Below, in pieces: positions 28,513-37,921 of a DNA stretch of 64,000 nucleotides. The notes under the pieces are model-generated. The model ran no database searches. It was not told the origin of the DNA and was given only the letters and a program-made list of their open reading frames with translations. Origin of the DNA: an uncultured Myxococcales bacterium (GTDB lineage: Bacteria; Myxococcota_A; Polyangia; Polyangiales; Polyangiaceae); contig CALFEQ010000054.1 of assembly GCA_937949945.1 (NCBI GenBank), forward strand, positions 1-64,000, given 5' to 3'. Within the stretch, counting starts at the first letter, position 1; every line of letters begins with the position of its first letter. A program made the translations under genes and the position numbers.

Positions 28513-29361
28513 ATGCGCCCCGAATCCATCGAACCCCTGCTCGCGACGAGCCCGGTCACCGCCAAGGACGCCACGCCCGAGCGTTGGCTCGTCTTCCTCC
28601 ACGGCATCCTCGGCTCGGGCGCGAATTGGCGGACGTTCGCGCGGCAGATCGTGGCCGAGCGGCCGGCGTGGGGCGCTCTGCTCGTCGATCTCCGCCTCCA
28701 CGGCGACTCGGTCGACTTCCCTCCGCCCCACACGCTCGAGGCCGCCGCCCGCGACGTCGTCACCATGCTCGAGCGGCGCGGCTGGCGCGCCTCGACGCGC
28801 GCGTTGCTGGGGCACAGCTTCGGCGGCAAGGTCGGGATCGAGGTCGCGCGCCAGCTCGCCGAAGGCGGAACCCCGCTCGATCACCTGTTCGTCGTCGATT
28901 CGACGCCGGGCCCGCGGCCCGACTACCGCGGCTCCTCCGGCGTGCGCGAAATCGTCGAGCTGCTCCTGCAGCTCCCCGAGGACTTCCCCGATCGCAACGC
29001 GTTCACCTCCTTCATGGAGCAGCACGGGGTCAGCCGTCCGATCGCGATGTGGCTCGCGATGAACGTACGGCCGGTGCCGAACACCACGCGCTTCACCTTC
29101 CGCATCGACGTACCGGCCGTGCGGACCATGCTCGAGGACTACTTCGTACGCGACCTCTGGCCCGTGCTCGAGCATCCGGGCCCGACGAAGATCCATCTCG
29201 TCGCCGGCGGCGACTCGCAGGTGCTCGACGCCGCCGACCTCGAGCGCGGCCGCAGCCTGCCGGGCGTGACGGTCGACGTCGTCCCGAACGCGGGCCACTG
29301 GGTCCACGTCGACGCGCCGGACGCGCTGCGGGCGCTCGTGCTGGGCTACCTCGACGCCTAG
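28513..29361 (+). CDS. Alpha/beta-hydrolase (YbfF-like esterase)
   Basis: A 282-residue alpha/beta-hydrolase. The oxyanion-hole motif is FLHGILGSG (28-36), the nucleophile elbow GHSFGGK puts Ser102 in place, and AGHWVH near the C-terminus supplies the histidine. The HGILGSGANW start and the DLRLHGDS segment are typical of the YbfF/BioH-like esterase group and of eukaryotic ABHD11. No signal peptide is present. The substrate cannot be deduced. The fumarase gene begins 23 bp downstream, so the two may be one transcript. Confidence 0.88.
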   Translation: MRPESIEPLLATSPVTAKDATPERWLVFLHGILGSGANWRTFARQIVAERPAWGALLVDLRLHGDSVDFPPPHTLEAAARDVVTMLERRGWRASTRALLGHSFGGKVGIEVARQLAEGGTPLDHLFVVDSTPGPRPDYRGSSGVREIVELLLQLPEDFPDRNAFTSFMEQHGVSRPIAMWLAMNVRPVPNTTRFTFRIDVPAVRTMLEDYFVRDLWPVLEHPGPTKIHLVAGGDSQVLDAADLERGRSLPGVTVDVVPNAGHWVHVDAPDALRALVLGYLDA

Positions 29362-29384
29362 CGCATTGCTATGCTCCGCGCCCC

Positions 29385-31034
29385 ATGACGTCGTTCCAGT
29401 ACGAGGATCTGCTCCCGATCGGCCCGGACAACACGCCCTACCGTCTCGTCACGAGCGACGGCGTCTCCACCTTCGAGGCCCAGGGCAAGACGTTCCTCAA
29501 GGTCGAGCTCGAGGCGCTGACCACGCTGACGCGAGAGGCGATGCGCGACATCGCGCATCTGCTCCGCCCGAGCCACCTGGCGCAGCTCCGGAAGATCCTC
29601 GACGACCCGGAGGCCTCGGCGAACGACAAGTTCGTCGCGCTCGACCTTCTCAAGAACGCGAACATCGCGGCCGGCGGCGTGCTTCCGATGTGCCAGGACA
29701 CGGGCACCGCCATCGTGATGGGCAAGAAGGGGCAGTTCGTCTTCACGGGCGGCGGCGACGAGGAGGCGATCGCGCGCGGCGTGTTCGAGACCTATCGCAC
29801 GTCGAACCTGCGCTACTCGCAGATGGCGCCGCTCGACATGTACAAGGAGAAGAACACCGGCACGAACCTGCCGGCGCAGATCGAGATCTTCGCGACCGAC
29901 GGCGACGCCTACAAGTTCCTCTTCATGGCGAAGGGAGGCGGCTCGGCGAACAAGAGCTTCCTCTTCCAGGAGACCAAGGCGCTGCTCAACCCGGAGAGCC
30001 TCCTCTCGTTCATCGAGAGCAAGCTCGCCTATCTCGGCACGGCGGCGTGCCCGCCGTACCACCTCGCGATCGTCGTCGGCGGGACGTCCGCGGAGCACAC
30101 GCTCAAGACGGCGAAGCTCGCCTCCGCGCGCTACCTCGACACGCTCCCGACCACGGGCAGCGAGCTCGGACGCGGCTTCCGCGACGTCGAGCTCGAGCAG
30201 AAGGTCCTCGAGCTCGCGCAGAAGACCGGCATCGGCGCGCAGTTCGGCGGCAAGTACTTCTGCCACGACGTCCGCGTGATCCGTCTTCCGAGGCACGGGG
30301 CGTCGTGCCCGGTCGGCATCGCCGTCTCGTGCTCGGCCGACCGCCAGGCGCTCGGCAAGATCACACGCGAGGGCGTCTTCCTCGAGCAGCTCGAGCGCGA
30401 CCCGGCGAAGTACCTCCCCGACACGACCCACGAGGAGCTCGGCGGCGAGGTCGTCGAAGTCGACCTGTCGCGCCCGATGAACGAGATCCGCGCGCTCCTC
30501 TCGAAGTACCCGATCAAGACGCGCCTCTCGCTCACGGGGCCGATGATCGTCGCGCGCGACATCGCGCACGCGAAGATCAAGGAGCGGCTCGACAGGGGCG
30601 AGGGCCTGCCCTCGTACATGCGCGACTACGCCGTCTACTACGCCGGCCCGGCCAAGACGCCCGAGGGCTATGCGTCGGGCTCCTTCGGTCCGACGACGGC
30701 GGGCCGCATGGATGCGTACGTCGATCTCTTCCAGAGCCACGGCGGCAGCCTCGTCATGCTCGCCAAGGGCAACCGCTCGCCGCAGGTGACGGAGGCCTGC
30801 AAGAAGCACGGCGGCTTCTACCTCGGATCGATCGGCGGCCCTGCCGCGCGTCTCGCGCAGGACTGCATCAAGAAGGTCGAGGTCCTCGAGTTCCCCGAGC
30901 TCGGGATGGAAGCGGTCTGGAAGATCGAGGTCGTCGATTTCCCGGCGTTCATCGTCGTCGACGACAAGGGCAACGATTTCTTCGCCGATCTCACGCGCCC
31001 GTCGTCCGGCAAACGTTCGCTGCCGGTGAAGTGA
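29385..31034 (+). CDS. fumA: Fumarate hydratase, class I (iron-sulfur)
   Basis: A 549-residue class I fumarase that interconverts fumarate and malate in the TCA cycle using an oxygen-sensitive [4Fe-4S] cluster. The cluster cysteines correspond to Cys103 (MCQDTGT), Cys222 (ACPPYH) and Cys308 (GASCPVG). The single-chain length, with alpha and beta parts fused (the beta part begins near 365), matches FumA/FumB of E. coli. The ATG at 29385 follows the hydrolase gene closely. Confidence 0.96.
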   Translation: MTSFQYEDLLPIGPDNTPYRLVTSDGVSTFEAQGKTFLKVELEALTTLTREAMRDIAHLLRPSHLAQLRKILDDPEASANDKFVALDLLKNANIAAGGVLPMCQDTGTAIVMGKKGQFVFTGGGDEEAIARGVFETYRTSNLRYSQMAPLDMYKEKNTGTNLPAQIEIFATDGDAYKFLFMAKGGGSANKSFLFQETKALLNPESLLSFIESKLAYLGTAACPPYHLAIVVGGTSAEHTLKTAKLASARYLDTLPTTGSELGRGFRDVELEQKVLELAQKTGIGAQFGGKYFCHDVRVIRLPRHGASCPVGIAVSCSADRQALGKITREGVFLEQLERDPAKYLPDTTHEELGGEVVEVDLSRPMNEIRALLSKYPIKTRLSLTGPMIVARDIAHAKIKERLDRGEGLPSYMRDYAVYYAGPAKTPEGYASGSFGPTTAGRMDAYVDLFQSHGGSLVMLAKGNRSPQVTEACKKHGGFYLGSIGGPAARLAQDCIKKVEVLEFPELGMEAVWKIEVVDFPAFIVVDDKGNDFFADLTRPSSGKRSLPVK

Positions 31035-31107
31035 GCGCTGCGAAGTAACAGCGCTGTAACGAGCGCATCCGCGCGGGCCATGTAGCCTGCACCTGGAGGT
31101 GTCCGTG

Positions 31108-31512
31108 ATGGTGCCGAACAGGGGCTTGGTCGTTCTCTCTGCGATGATGCTGGGCGGCGCGGTGCTCGTCACCGCGTGCGGCGGCGATGACGACGATTCG
31201 TCGTCCCAAGGTGCGTCGTCGGGCACGTCGGGCACTTCGGGCTCGTCCGGGGAAGCGAAGAAGAAGAACGGCGAGGCGTGCTCCGCTGCCGGAACCGGCG
31301 ACGCCGAGTGCGAGAGCGGCCACTGCGTCACGCAGGGGTCCGGCACCGGCGGAGGGGGTGGCGGCGGCGGTGGAGGCGGCGCCAACCGCCGCACGGTCTG
31401 CTCGATCGAGTGCGACCCGAGCACGGAGGAGAACAACCCGACGTGCGTCGAGGCGGGCGCTCCCTTCAGCGGACGCTGTCGTAAGGACGTGGGCTACTGC
31501 TTCGTGCAGTGA
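31108..31512 (+). CDS. Small Cys-rich lipoprotein with poly-Gly spacer
   Basis: A 134-residue predicted lipoprotein. The signal peptide ends VLVTAC, followed by a Gly/Asp/Ser/Thr-rich linker, a first cysteine pair region, an 11-glycine run and a second Cys-rich block. GGAGG at 31095-31099 lies eight bases before the ATG at 31108, which I prefer over the overlapping GTG at 31099. No function can be assigned. The next 207 bp, before the kinase gene, hold nothing I recognise. Confidence 0.78.
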   Translation: MVPNRGLVVLSAMMLGGAVLVTACGGDDDDSSSQGASSGTSGTSGSSGEAKKKNGEACSAAGTGDAECESGHCVTQGSGTGGGGGGGGGGGANRRTVCSIECDPSTEENNPTCVEAGAPFSGRCRKDVGYCFVQ

Positions 31513-31719
31513 CGTGCGGCACGCGCCGCGGGCGTGCGCTCCACGGGATCCACGCCCGCTCGCCGTCGTCCGCGCACGAGCGTGTGGCGAACGTGCGCCA
31601 GCGTGCGGGATCGTTTGCGGCTCGCTGACGCGCGCCTCGTCGTCCTTCCGAGCCGTGATCGCCACTTGAAGCGAGGCCGGCTGTCACGAGCGGCGCGGAG
31701 GACGGGGAACGTCCCTTGA

Positions 31720-33192
31720 ATGACCGGGGGCGTGCCCGCGATCGCTCCATCGCATGCGTCGAGGCCCGAGCCTGGCCGGCGGTTCGCCGGCAAGTACGTC
31801 GTCGAGCGGGTCATCGGTCGCGGAGGAATGGGGACCGTCTTCGAGGCGCGTCACGAGCGTCTCGGTCAGCGCGTGGCGATCAAGGTCCTCGGGGCTGCCC
31901 TGCGCGATCACCCGGACCTCGTGAAGCGGTTCGAGCGCGAGGCGCGAGCGGCGGGATCGCTGACGAGCCCGCATGCGGCGCGCGTCCTCGACATCGACAC
32001 GACGGCCGACGGCATGCCCTTCATGGTGATGGAGCTCTTGAGCGGTCGCGACCTCGCGCGGCTCGTCGCGGAGAGCGGTCCGCAGCCGATCGCGCTTGCG
32101 GCGCGTTGGGTGATCGAGGCGTCCGACGCCATCGGGGAGGCCCACCGTCTCGGCATCATCCATCGTGACATCAAGCCTTCGAACCTCTTCCTCTGCGACG
32201 ACGGCACGATCAAGGTGCTGGACTTCGGGATCGCGAAGCGCGTCGCCGCGAAGGAGGAGGCGCTGACTGCCGGCATCGCGCCGCTCGGGACGCCGCAGTA
32301 CATGTCTCCCGAGCAGGTGAGGTGCACGAAGGACCTCGACGCGCGTACGGACGTATGGTCCCTCGGCGTCACGCTCTACGAGCTCGTGACGGGGCGGCCT
32401 CCGTACGACCACGAGATCGCCCAGGCGTGCATCGCCGCGATCGTGATCGATCCGGTCCCGCATCCTCGCTCGCTGCGACCGGAGCTGCCCGACGACTTCG
32501 CGGGCGTCGTCATGCACGCGCTCGAGAAGGACCGCGACCTGCGCTTCCAGAGCGTCGAGGAGCTCGTCGTGGCTCTCGAGCCGTTCGCGGAGCCGTCGCC
32601 GGCGAGGCGAGGATCCAGGCGCGACGCCTCGAACGACGTTCGCATCTCCTGGGGAGTCGCCTCGAACGAGCGCGAGACACGCGAGGCTCGCGATACGGTC
32701 GAGGCCCTCTGCCGAGATCGTCGCGCGCGACGGACGCTCGATCGCGATCGGTCCTCGTCCGAGAGGACGCGCTTCGCCTCGCGTGCGCGGCGCCTCCGCT
32801 CGGGGCTGGCGGTCGCGACCGCTGCGACGCTCGGGCTCGTCGCCCTGATCATGACGCCTCGACGCGCCCGGACCGGAGAGGACGCGCCGACCGTGGCGGC
32901 GGCGGCCGTCACGGCGTCGCGCGCGCAGGTCGTCGCGCGCGCAGCCTCGAGCGTTTCGCCGGCGGAGCCCTCCGGCGAGGCGCAGAGCGTCGCGCCGGAG
33001 GCGGCGAAGGAGCCCGCTCCGAACGCGACGGTGCATCATCTCCCGCCGCGTAGCGTCCCGCGCCCGCGGCCGGCGGCGCGCCCGGCCAAGCCCGTCGTCA
33101 CACGGCCTCCGAGCGACGGCGCGGGCAAGGCGCGCGTCGTCGTCGGCGGGGACCGTCTCGTCCACGGCGGCATCTCGAGCCCCGGGTTCTGA
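31720..33192 (+). CDS. Membrane-bound Ser/Thr protein kinase (Hanks type)
   Basis: A 490-residue kinase with all catalytic motifs: glycine loop IGRGGMGTVFEA, Lys55 in VAIK, HRDIKPSN with Asp150, DFG with Asp168, and GTPQYMSPEQ for the activation segment end. The kinase domain covers about 25-290. A basic juxtamembrane region follows, then one transmembrane helix (about 362-378) and a Pro/Ala-rich extracytoplasmic tail of about 110 residues. It is convergent with the TPR-PEGA gene at 33208, 15 bp away. Confidence 0.94.
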   Translation: MTGGVPAIAPSHASRPEPGRRFAGKYVVERVIGRGGMGTVFEARHERLGQRVAIKVLGAALRDHPDLVKRFEREARAAGSLTSPHAARVLDIDTTADGMPFMVMELLSGRDLARLVAESGPQPIALAARWVIEASDAIGEAHRLGIIHRDIKPSNLFLCDDGTIKVLDFGIAKRVAAKEEALTAGIAPLGTPQYMSPEQVRCTKDLDARTDVWSLGVTLYELVTGRPPYDHEIAQACIAAIVIDPVPHPRSLRPELPDDFAGVVMHALEKDRDLRFQSVEELVVALEPFAEPSPARRGSRRDASNDVRISWGVASNERETREARDTVEALCRDRRARRTLDRDRSSSERTRFASRARRLRSGLAVATAATLGLVALIMTPRRARTGEDAPTVAAAAVTASRAQVVARAASSVSPAEPSGEAQSVAPEAAKEPAPNATVHHLPPRSVPRPRPAARPAKPVVTRPPSDGAGKARVVVGGDRLVHGGISSPGF

Positions 33193-33207
33193 GCGATCGC
33201 GCGGCGC

Positions 33208-34311
33208 TCAGAACTCGAAGGACGCGCCCACGTGCGCGCCTCCGGGCAGAGGAGCGACGCTCGTCTTCGCGCTGGCGCGCGTCGTCGAGCCCTTGCTCGA
33301 TCGATCACCCGTGACCACCGCGAGGACGCCCACCGCGGCCGTCACGATCCCGAGCCCTCCGAGCGCCAGGCCGACCGCCTGCTTCGTGCTGGCGGTGGAT
33401 GCGGCGTCCTCTGCTTCGCGGCGGAAGCGCGCGGCCTCGGCGGTCTCCGCCGTCGCCGGGCTCGTGCTCGTGCAACGCATGACGGCGCACCATCGCCCGT
33501 GCATGACGTCCCGCCTCTCGACGTCGTCCGCCGCCGACACGACGAGCGACCCGCCGCCCACGAGGAGGGCGACGCCGCCGGACACGAGGAGCCAGGGCAG
33601 GACGGGCTCGTCCCCATGCTCGCGCGCAACGCGAGCGGACGCCGATCGTGAGGTTCGCTCTTCCGTGCGTCCCGTGTTCGCCTTCGCGAAGTCGCCGTCG
33701 CCGATCTCGATCGTCCGCACGGCCCTCCGGCCGACGTAGACCATCTGCTCCACCGCGGCGCCGCCCGCGCGCTCGGCGCGGATCACGTGGGTGCCCGGGT
33801 TCACGAGCGCGGTCGCGACACCGGCTTCTCGCGGCACCTCCCGACCGTCGACGATCACGCGGGCGGGAGCGCCGCGGACGCGCACGCGGAGGACCGGCAC
33901 CTCGCGCTCGAGCGCTGCGAGGCGGAGAGACGCGAGGCGCGTCACCTCGGCGCCGTCCGATCGTTCGCGACCGAGACGGACAGCGGTGACGTAGGAGGCT
34001 CTCGCCTCGAGAAGCTTGTCGTCGTTCTCGAGCGCCCATCCGAGGGCGTAGTGGAGCTGTGGCGTCTCTCTCAGACGCAACGCCGCACGGAGGCGCTCTT
34101 GCGCGTCCGCCCATCGACCGAGCCGTTCGAGCTCGCCGGCCTCGTCGAACAGAGCGCGCGCGCGCTCGGTGTCCGCGTCCGCGCCGAGCGCCGGCGATGG
34201 CGTGACCGACACGACGAAGCCGAGCACGAGGCTCCCGATCCCCGAGCGCACGCGCCGCACGGATGGACGCGAAGCACGAGACGAGCCACGCACGCATCCG
34301 CGCGGCCGCAT
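33208..34311 (-). CDS. TPR-PEGA membrane protein, copy 1
   Basis: A 367-residue predicted envelope protein. A signal or anchor helix near 25-42 is followed by a TPR-like region (ARALFDEAGELERLGRWADAQERLRAAL...), then a PEGA-type beta domain (VIVDGREVP, NPGTHVIRAERAG), and two C-terminal transmembrane segments (about 255-275 and 325-345). Together with the kinase gene 17 bp upstream on the same strand it forms a two-gene unit that recurs at 36964-39355. It is probably a sensor or partner of that kinase; the partnership is inferred from context. Confidence 0.82.
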   Translation of the reverse strand: MRPRGCVRGSSRASRPSVRRVRSGIGSLVLGFVVSVTPSPALGADADTERARALFDEAGELERLGRWADAQERLRAALRLRETPQLHYALGWALENDDKLLEARASYVTAVRLGRERSDGAEVTRLASLRLAALEREVPVLRVRVRGAPARVIVDGREVPREAGVATALVNPGTHVIRAERAGGAAVEQMVYVGRRAVRTIEIGDGDFAKANTGRTEERTSRSASARVAREHGDEPVLPWLLVSGGVALLVGGGSLVVSAADDVERRDVMHGRWCAVMRCTSTSPATAETAEAARFRREAEDAASTASTKQAVGLALGGLGIVTAAVGVLAVVTGDRSSKGSTTRASAKTSVAPLPGGAHVGASFEF

Positions 34312-34328
34312 CGCCGCCGCACGAGGGA

Positions 34329-35795
34329 TCAGAGCAACGTCGGGTTCGTCGTCGGGTCCGCGGTCGGCGTCGTCGTCGGCTTCGGCGCCGCGCCGCCGTC
34401 TCGGCGTGGGCGCGCGGCCGGCGCCGCCGTCGGACGCGTCGTCGACGCGGGAGAGGACGGCGCCGTCGCGCTCGATGCAGACTCGGCGGCCGGCGGCGCG
34501 TCGTCGTTCGTCGACGGCGCGGCCGACGCAGGCGCGTTCGTCGCGTCGGTCGTCGCCGATGGCTCGGGCGAGCTCTCGATCGCCGTCGCACTCGAGGTCG
34601 TGACCGAGCTCGTCGACGCCTCGCGCTTCGACACGAGAGAGAGAACGACCAGGACGCCGCCGACGAGGGCGAGGATGGCGAGCCCGGCGCCGGCGAGCAG
34701 GGGGACGTTCGGGCGCGTGCCGCTCCCTTGCGAGGCGTGCGCGTTCGCCTCGGGCGCTCGCCTCGGGGTGGGCTCCGCCGGCGGCGCAGGCGCCCTCGAC
34801 GCGCGCGGCGCCGAGGCGAGCGGCATCGTCTTCTTGACGTTCATCAAGAGGAGCGTCTTCCCAGCCGTCGAGTGCGGAGCCGGGAGCTCTCCATGCTCGG
34901 CGAGCAAGGCGGCGGCGCTCGCGCCGAGGGTGCCCGGCGCGGCGAAGGGAGCGAGCGCGATCGCGACGTCGCGCGCGTCGGAGAAGCGCGCCTCGCGATC
35001 GCGCTTCAGCATGCGCGCCACGGCGTCGGCGACGGGGGCGGGCACGTCGGCGTACGTGCGGAGGTCCGGCGCGTCTTGGCCGACGATGGCGAGCGCCACC
35101 TCGTGGGCGGCGCCCTCGAAAGGAGCGCGACCCGCGAGCAGCTCGAACAAGACGACGCCGATCGACCAGATGTCGCCACGGCGATCGACGTCCGTCGAGG
35201 CGCGGAGCTGCTCGGGAGACATGTAGAGGACGGTCCCCATCACCGCGTCGGCGCCGGTCAGCTTCGATGCGTCCTCCATCTTCGAGAGGCCGAAGTCGAG
35301 GACCTTCACGACGCGGTACGGACCCTCGTTCACGAGGAAGAGGTTCGCGGGCTTGAGGTCGCGATGGATGATCCCGGCGCGGTGGGCCTCGTGCATCGCG
35401 GCGCACGTCTGCAGGACGTAGTCGACGGCCTCGCCGAGCGGGAGCGTCCTGCGTGCCGCGAGCTCCGCCGCGAGGTCGCGGCCGTCGAGGAACTCCATGA
35501 CGAGGAACGGGAGGCCGTCGCTCGTGGTCGCGACCTCGAGGACGTGCGCGACGTGTCGCGTGCGGAGCCGACCGACGGCGCGCGCCTCGCGATCGAACCG
35601 GGCCACGATCTCGGGGTTGCGCGCGAACTCGGGGGCGAGGACCTTCACGGCGACGCGCTGGCCGCTCCTCCGATGCCGGCCCTCGAAGACGACCGCCATC
35701 CCTCCCTCGCCGAGCGTCCTCGCGAGCTCGTACTTTCCCGCGAGGACGTCGCCGACGCGAGGCAGGTCCGCGCCCGTGCTCATCGTGTCGAGCAT
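34329..35795 (-). CDS. Membrane-bound Ser/Thr protein kinase (Hanks type)
   Basis: A 488-residue kinase counted from MLDTMSTGAD; ATG at 35783 would shorten it by four residues. Motifs are intact: GEGGMAVVFEG, Lys51 in VAVK, HRDLKPAN with Asp146, DFG with Asp167 and GTVLYMSPEQ. After the kinase domain comes a linker, one transmembrane helix (VPLLAGAGLAILALVGGVLVVL) and a Ser/Thr/Ala/Pro-rich tail of about 100 residues. In-frame sequence upstream of the chosen start overlaps the divergent gene at 35857 and is rejected. The TPR-PEGA gene follows 17 bp downstream. Confidence 0.93.
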   Translation of the reverse strand: MLDTMSTGADLPRVGDVLAGKYELARTLGEGGMAVVFEGRHRRSGQRVAVKVLAPEFARNPEIVARFDREARAVGRLRTRHVAHVLEVATTSDGLPFLVMEFLDGRDLAAELAARRTLPLGEAVDYVLQTCAAMHEAHRAGIIHRDLKPANLFLVNEGPYRVVKVLDFGLSKMEDASKLTGADAVMGTVLYMSPEQLRASTDVDRRGDIWSIGVVLFELLAGRAPFEGAAHEVALAIVGQDAPDLRTYADVPAPVADAVARMLKRDREARFSDARDVAIALAPFAAPGTLGASAAALLAEHGELPAPHSTAGKTLLLMNVKKTMPLASAPRASRAPAPPAEPTPRRAPEANAHASQGSGTRPNVPLLAGAGLAILALVGGVLVVLSLVSKREASTSSVTTSSATAIESSPEPSATTDATNAPASAAPSTNDDAPPAAESASSATAPSSPASTTRPTAAPAARPRRDGGAAPKPTTTPTADPTTNPTLL

Positions 35796-35856
35796 AGACG
35801 AGCCGAGCAGGGCGCATGGATGGTCTTCGTGCGTCGGCGAGTTATAGTGAAACGTG

Positions 35857-36963
35857 ATGGGGCGCTTCCGGAGAGGTGCGTTCTTCGGGCTCTTGGCGGG
35901 CGCGGGGATCATCGCGGCCAGCGCCTGGAACTGTGCGGCTCCGACGCAGATCATCGTGGAGGTGCGCGCGGAGCCCGTGCTGTGCAGCGGGGCGAACGCC
36001 ATCCGGCAGACGGGGATCGCGGTCTCGACGCCGGAGAGGATCGACAGCGAGCCGCTCAAGATCTTCCAGGAAGGCGGCAAGTGTCACGACGGTGACATGA
36101 TCGGCACGCTCACCATCACGCCGAGCGGCGCGAAAGACGCGGAGGTCGGGATCCGGATCGTCGCGGGCGTGACGAAGCAGGCGCACCAGTGTCACGGCCC
36201 CACGTGGGACGGATGCATCCTCGCGCGACGTAGGACGAGGTTCCGGCCGAACGAGACGGAGCACATCACCGTGTATCTGTCGGCGCAGTGCATCGGGAAG
36301 GGCTGCGGCGACCAAGAGTGTCATCGCGGGGCGTGCGTCGAGCCCGAGGAGATCCAGCCCGATGGCGGGCTGGTCGAGCCGAAGGACGACGGCGGTACGA
36401 TCTCCGAGCCGCCCGACGCGAGCGAGGACGTGTGGATCGTGGAGGCCGGCGCGGACGCGTGCACCGTGTGCACCGGCAATGGGCTCACCTGCTCCGCGGG
36501 CTCGTGCACGATCGACTGCAACATCGTCAGCTGCCGCTACCGGACGCTCTGCGCCGACGGCCTCGACTGCACCTTCAAGTGCGATCAGAACGGCGCGTGC
36601 GAGAATCTGAGATGCGCCACCTCCGGCACGTGCAACATCCAGTGCACGGGCGGGCCGGGAAAGCATCCCTGCACGAACGTCCAATGCGCGGGCGGGACGT
36701 GCAACGTGACCTGCTCCGACGATCCGCTCGTGTGCAACGGCCTGTACGTCGACGGCGGTACGAACGACATCGAGTGCCGCGGCAACGTCGAGCCGAGCTG
36801 CGACGACGTCCACTGCCGCGGAGGCGTCTGCAAGCGCACGTGCGGTCCGGATGGCGTCGCGTGCGGGCCGCGGGCGACCTGTGAAGGCGCGTGCGGCGAC
36901 TTCCAGTTCGGGCCCGACGGCGGCGGCGGCGAAGACGACGCCGGCCCCGATCCCGAAGGCTGA
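35857..36963 (+). CDS. Secreted Cys-rich protein of unknown function
   Basis: A 368-residue protein with an N-terminal hydrophobic signal (FFGLLAGAGIIAASAW) and about 35 cysteines. The first third is a globular domain with few cysteines. After an Asp/Pro/Glu-rich linker, the second half consists of short Cys-rich repeats of the form C-x-(S/N)-G-x-C-x-x-x-C (for example CTVCTGNGLTCSAGSC). It ends in Gly/Asp-rich sequence. It may be a surface adhesin-like or metal-binding protein; no family was recognised. Its TGA abuts the stop of the convergent gene to give TGATCA. Confidence 0.78.
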   Translation: MGRFRRGAFFGLLAGAGIIAASAWNCAAPTQIIVEVRAEPVLCSGANAIRQTGIAVSTPERIDSEPLKIFQEGGKCHDGDMIGTLTITPSGAKDAEVGIRIVAGVTKQAHQCHGPTWDGCILARRRTRFRPNETEHITVYLSAQCIGKGCGDQECHRGACVEPEEIQPDGGLVEPKDDGGTISEPPDASEDVWIVEAGADACTVCTGNGLTCSAGSCTIDCNIVSCRYRTLCADGLDCTFKCDQNGACENLRCATSGTCNIQCTGGPGKHPCTNVQCAGGTCNVTCSDDPLVCNGLYVDGGTNDIECRGNVEPSCDDVHCRGGVCKRTCGPDGVACGPRATCEGACGDFQFGPDGGGGEDDAGPDPEG

Positions 36964-37899
36964 TCAAGGTCCCGAGACGATCCCCCTGCCGAACGTGCCG
37001 GGCGTGGGCTCACGCTCGATGTTCGTCGCGACCGCGATCGCGACGCCCCCGGCGACGACCGTGCCCACCGCGGTCCAGAACCACCACCGCGACAAGAGCG
37101 ACGGCTGAGGTCGCAGCTCGATGTCGAGCTCGCGCCGATCGCCGAGCGCGAGCGTCATCGGGATCTTCTCGGTCTGCCGGCCGGGAGCCTTCGCGACGAG
37201 GACGTGCTCGCCGGGGGCCAGCCTCATCTCGAGCGGGGACCTGCCCATCGGCTTGCCGTCGACGGCGATGTCGGCGGTCGGCTTCGTGCGCACGATGACG
37301 AGCGGCTCGCTCTTCTTCGACGCGAGGCGGGCGTCGATTTTGACCACCGAGCTCGGCGCGAGATCGATCTCCTTCTTGAACGGGACGAAGCCCTCCGCGA
37401 CCACCTCGATCGTCGCCGGCCCGGATCGCGTCCGGATCCGTATCTCCTTGTCGATCGTCCCGACGACCTTCTCGCGTACGAGCAGGCGCGCGTTCGGTGC
37501 GTTCGTCGTCACGACGAGCGTCGCGATCCGTTTGCGCAGATCGGCGATCAGATCGCGGAGGCCGGGCACCTTCGCGCGCAGCGCGGGGGTGGCCTCGCGA
37601 TCGAACTTCTCCAGCTTCTCGACCGCCTCGGGGTACTCGCCCATCGCCTCGAGCGCGCGGCCCTGGTTGTAGAGAAGCGCGGGATCGGCGGTCAGTCCGT
37701 ACGCCTTCTCGTAGAGCGCGAGGGCGTCGACGTACCGATCCTGATCCATGAGCTGATCGGCCTCCTTCTTCAGCTTGGCGGCCTCCGCCTTCTCGGCCTT
37801 CGTCGGCTTGGGCCGCGCGGCGAGCGCGGACGGCGCCGCGAGCACGGAGGCCGTGAGCGAAAGGAAGAGGATGAGCCAAGTGAAGAAGGACCGCGGCAC
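36964..37899 (-). CDS. TPR-PEGA membrane protein, copy 2
   Basis: A 311-residue predicted envelope protein with a clear signal peptide (FTWLILFLSLTASVLAAPSALA). One or two TPR units follow (LKKEADQLMDQDRYVDALALYEKAYGLT, LLYNQGRALEAMGEYPEAVEKLEKF). Two PEGA repeats are seen at about 125-195 and 200-260 (IAVDGKPMGRSPLEMRLAPGEHVLVAKAPG), then a C-terminal transmembrane helix (WWFWTAVGTVVAGGVAIAVAT). It lies 22 bp downstream of a kinase gene, repeating the order seen at 33208-35795. Confidence 0.87.
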   Translation of the reverse strand: MPRSFFTWLILFLSLTASVLAAPSALAARPKPTKAEKAEAAKLKKEADQLMDQDRYVDALALYEKAYGLTADPALLYNQGRALEAMGEYPEAVEKLEKFDREATPALRAKVPGLRDLIADLRKRIATLVVTTNAPNARLLVREKVVGTIDKEIRIRTRSGPATIEVVAEGFVPFKKEIDLAPSSVVKIDARLASKKSEPLVIVRTKPTADIAVDGKPMGRSPLEMRLAPGEHVLVAKAPGRQTEKIPMTLALGDRRELDIELRPQPSLLSRWWFWTAVGTVVAGGVAIAVATNIEREPTPGTFGRGIVSGP

Positions 37900-37921
37900 G
37901 GGGCGAGTCTTCGCGAAGAGT

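Noticed and set aside
29358..31436. 692-codon frame antisense to the fumarase gene
   Set aside because: The sense strand encodes a complete class I fumarase; the antisense product is low-complexity Arg/Glu/Leu-rich sequence.
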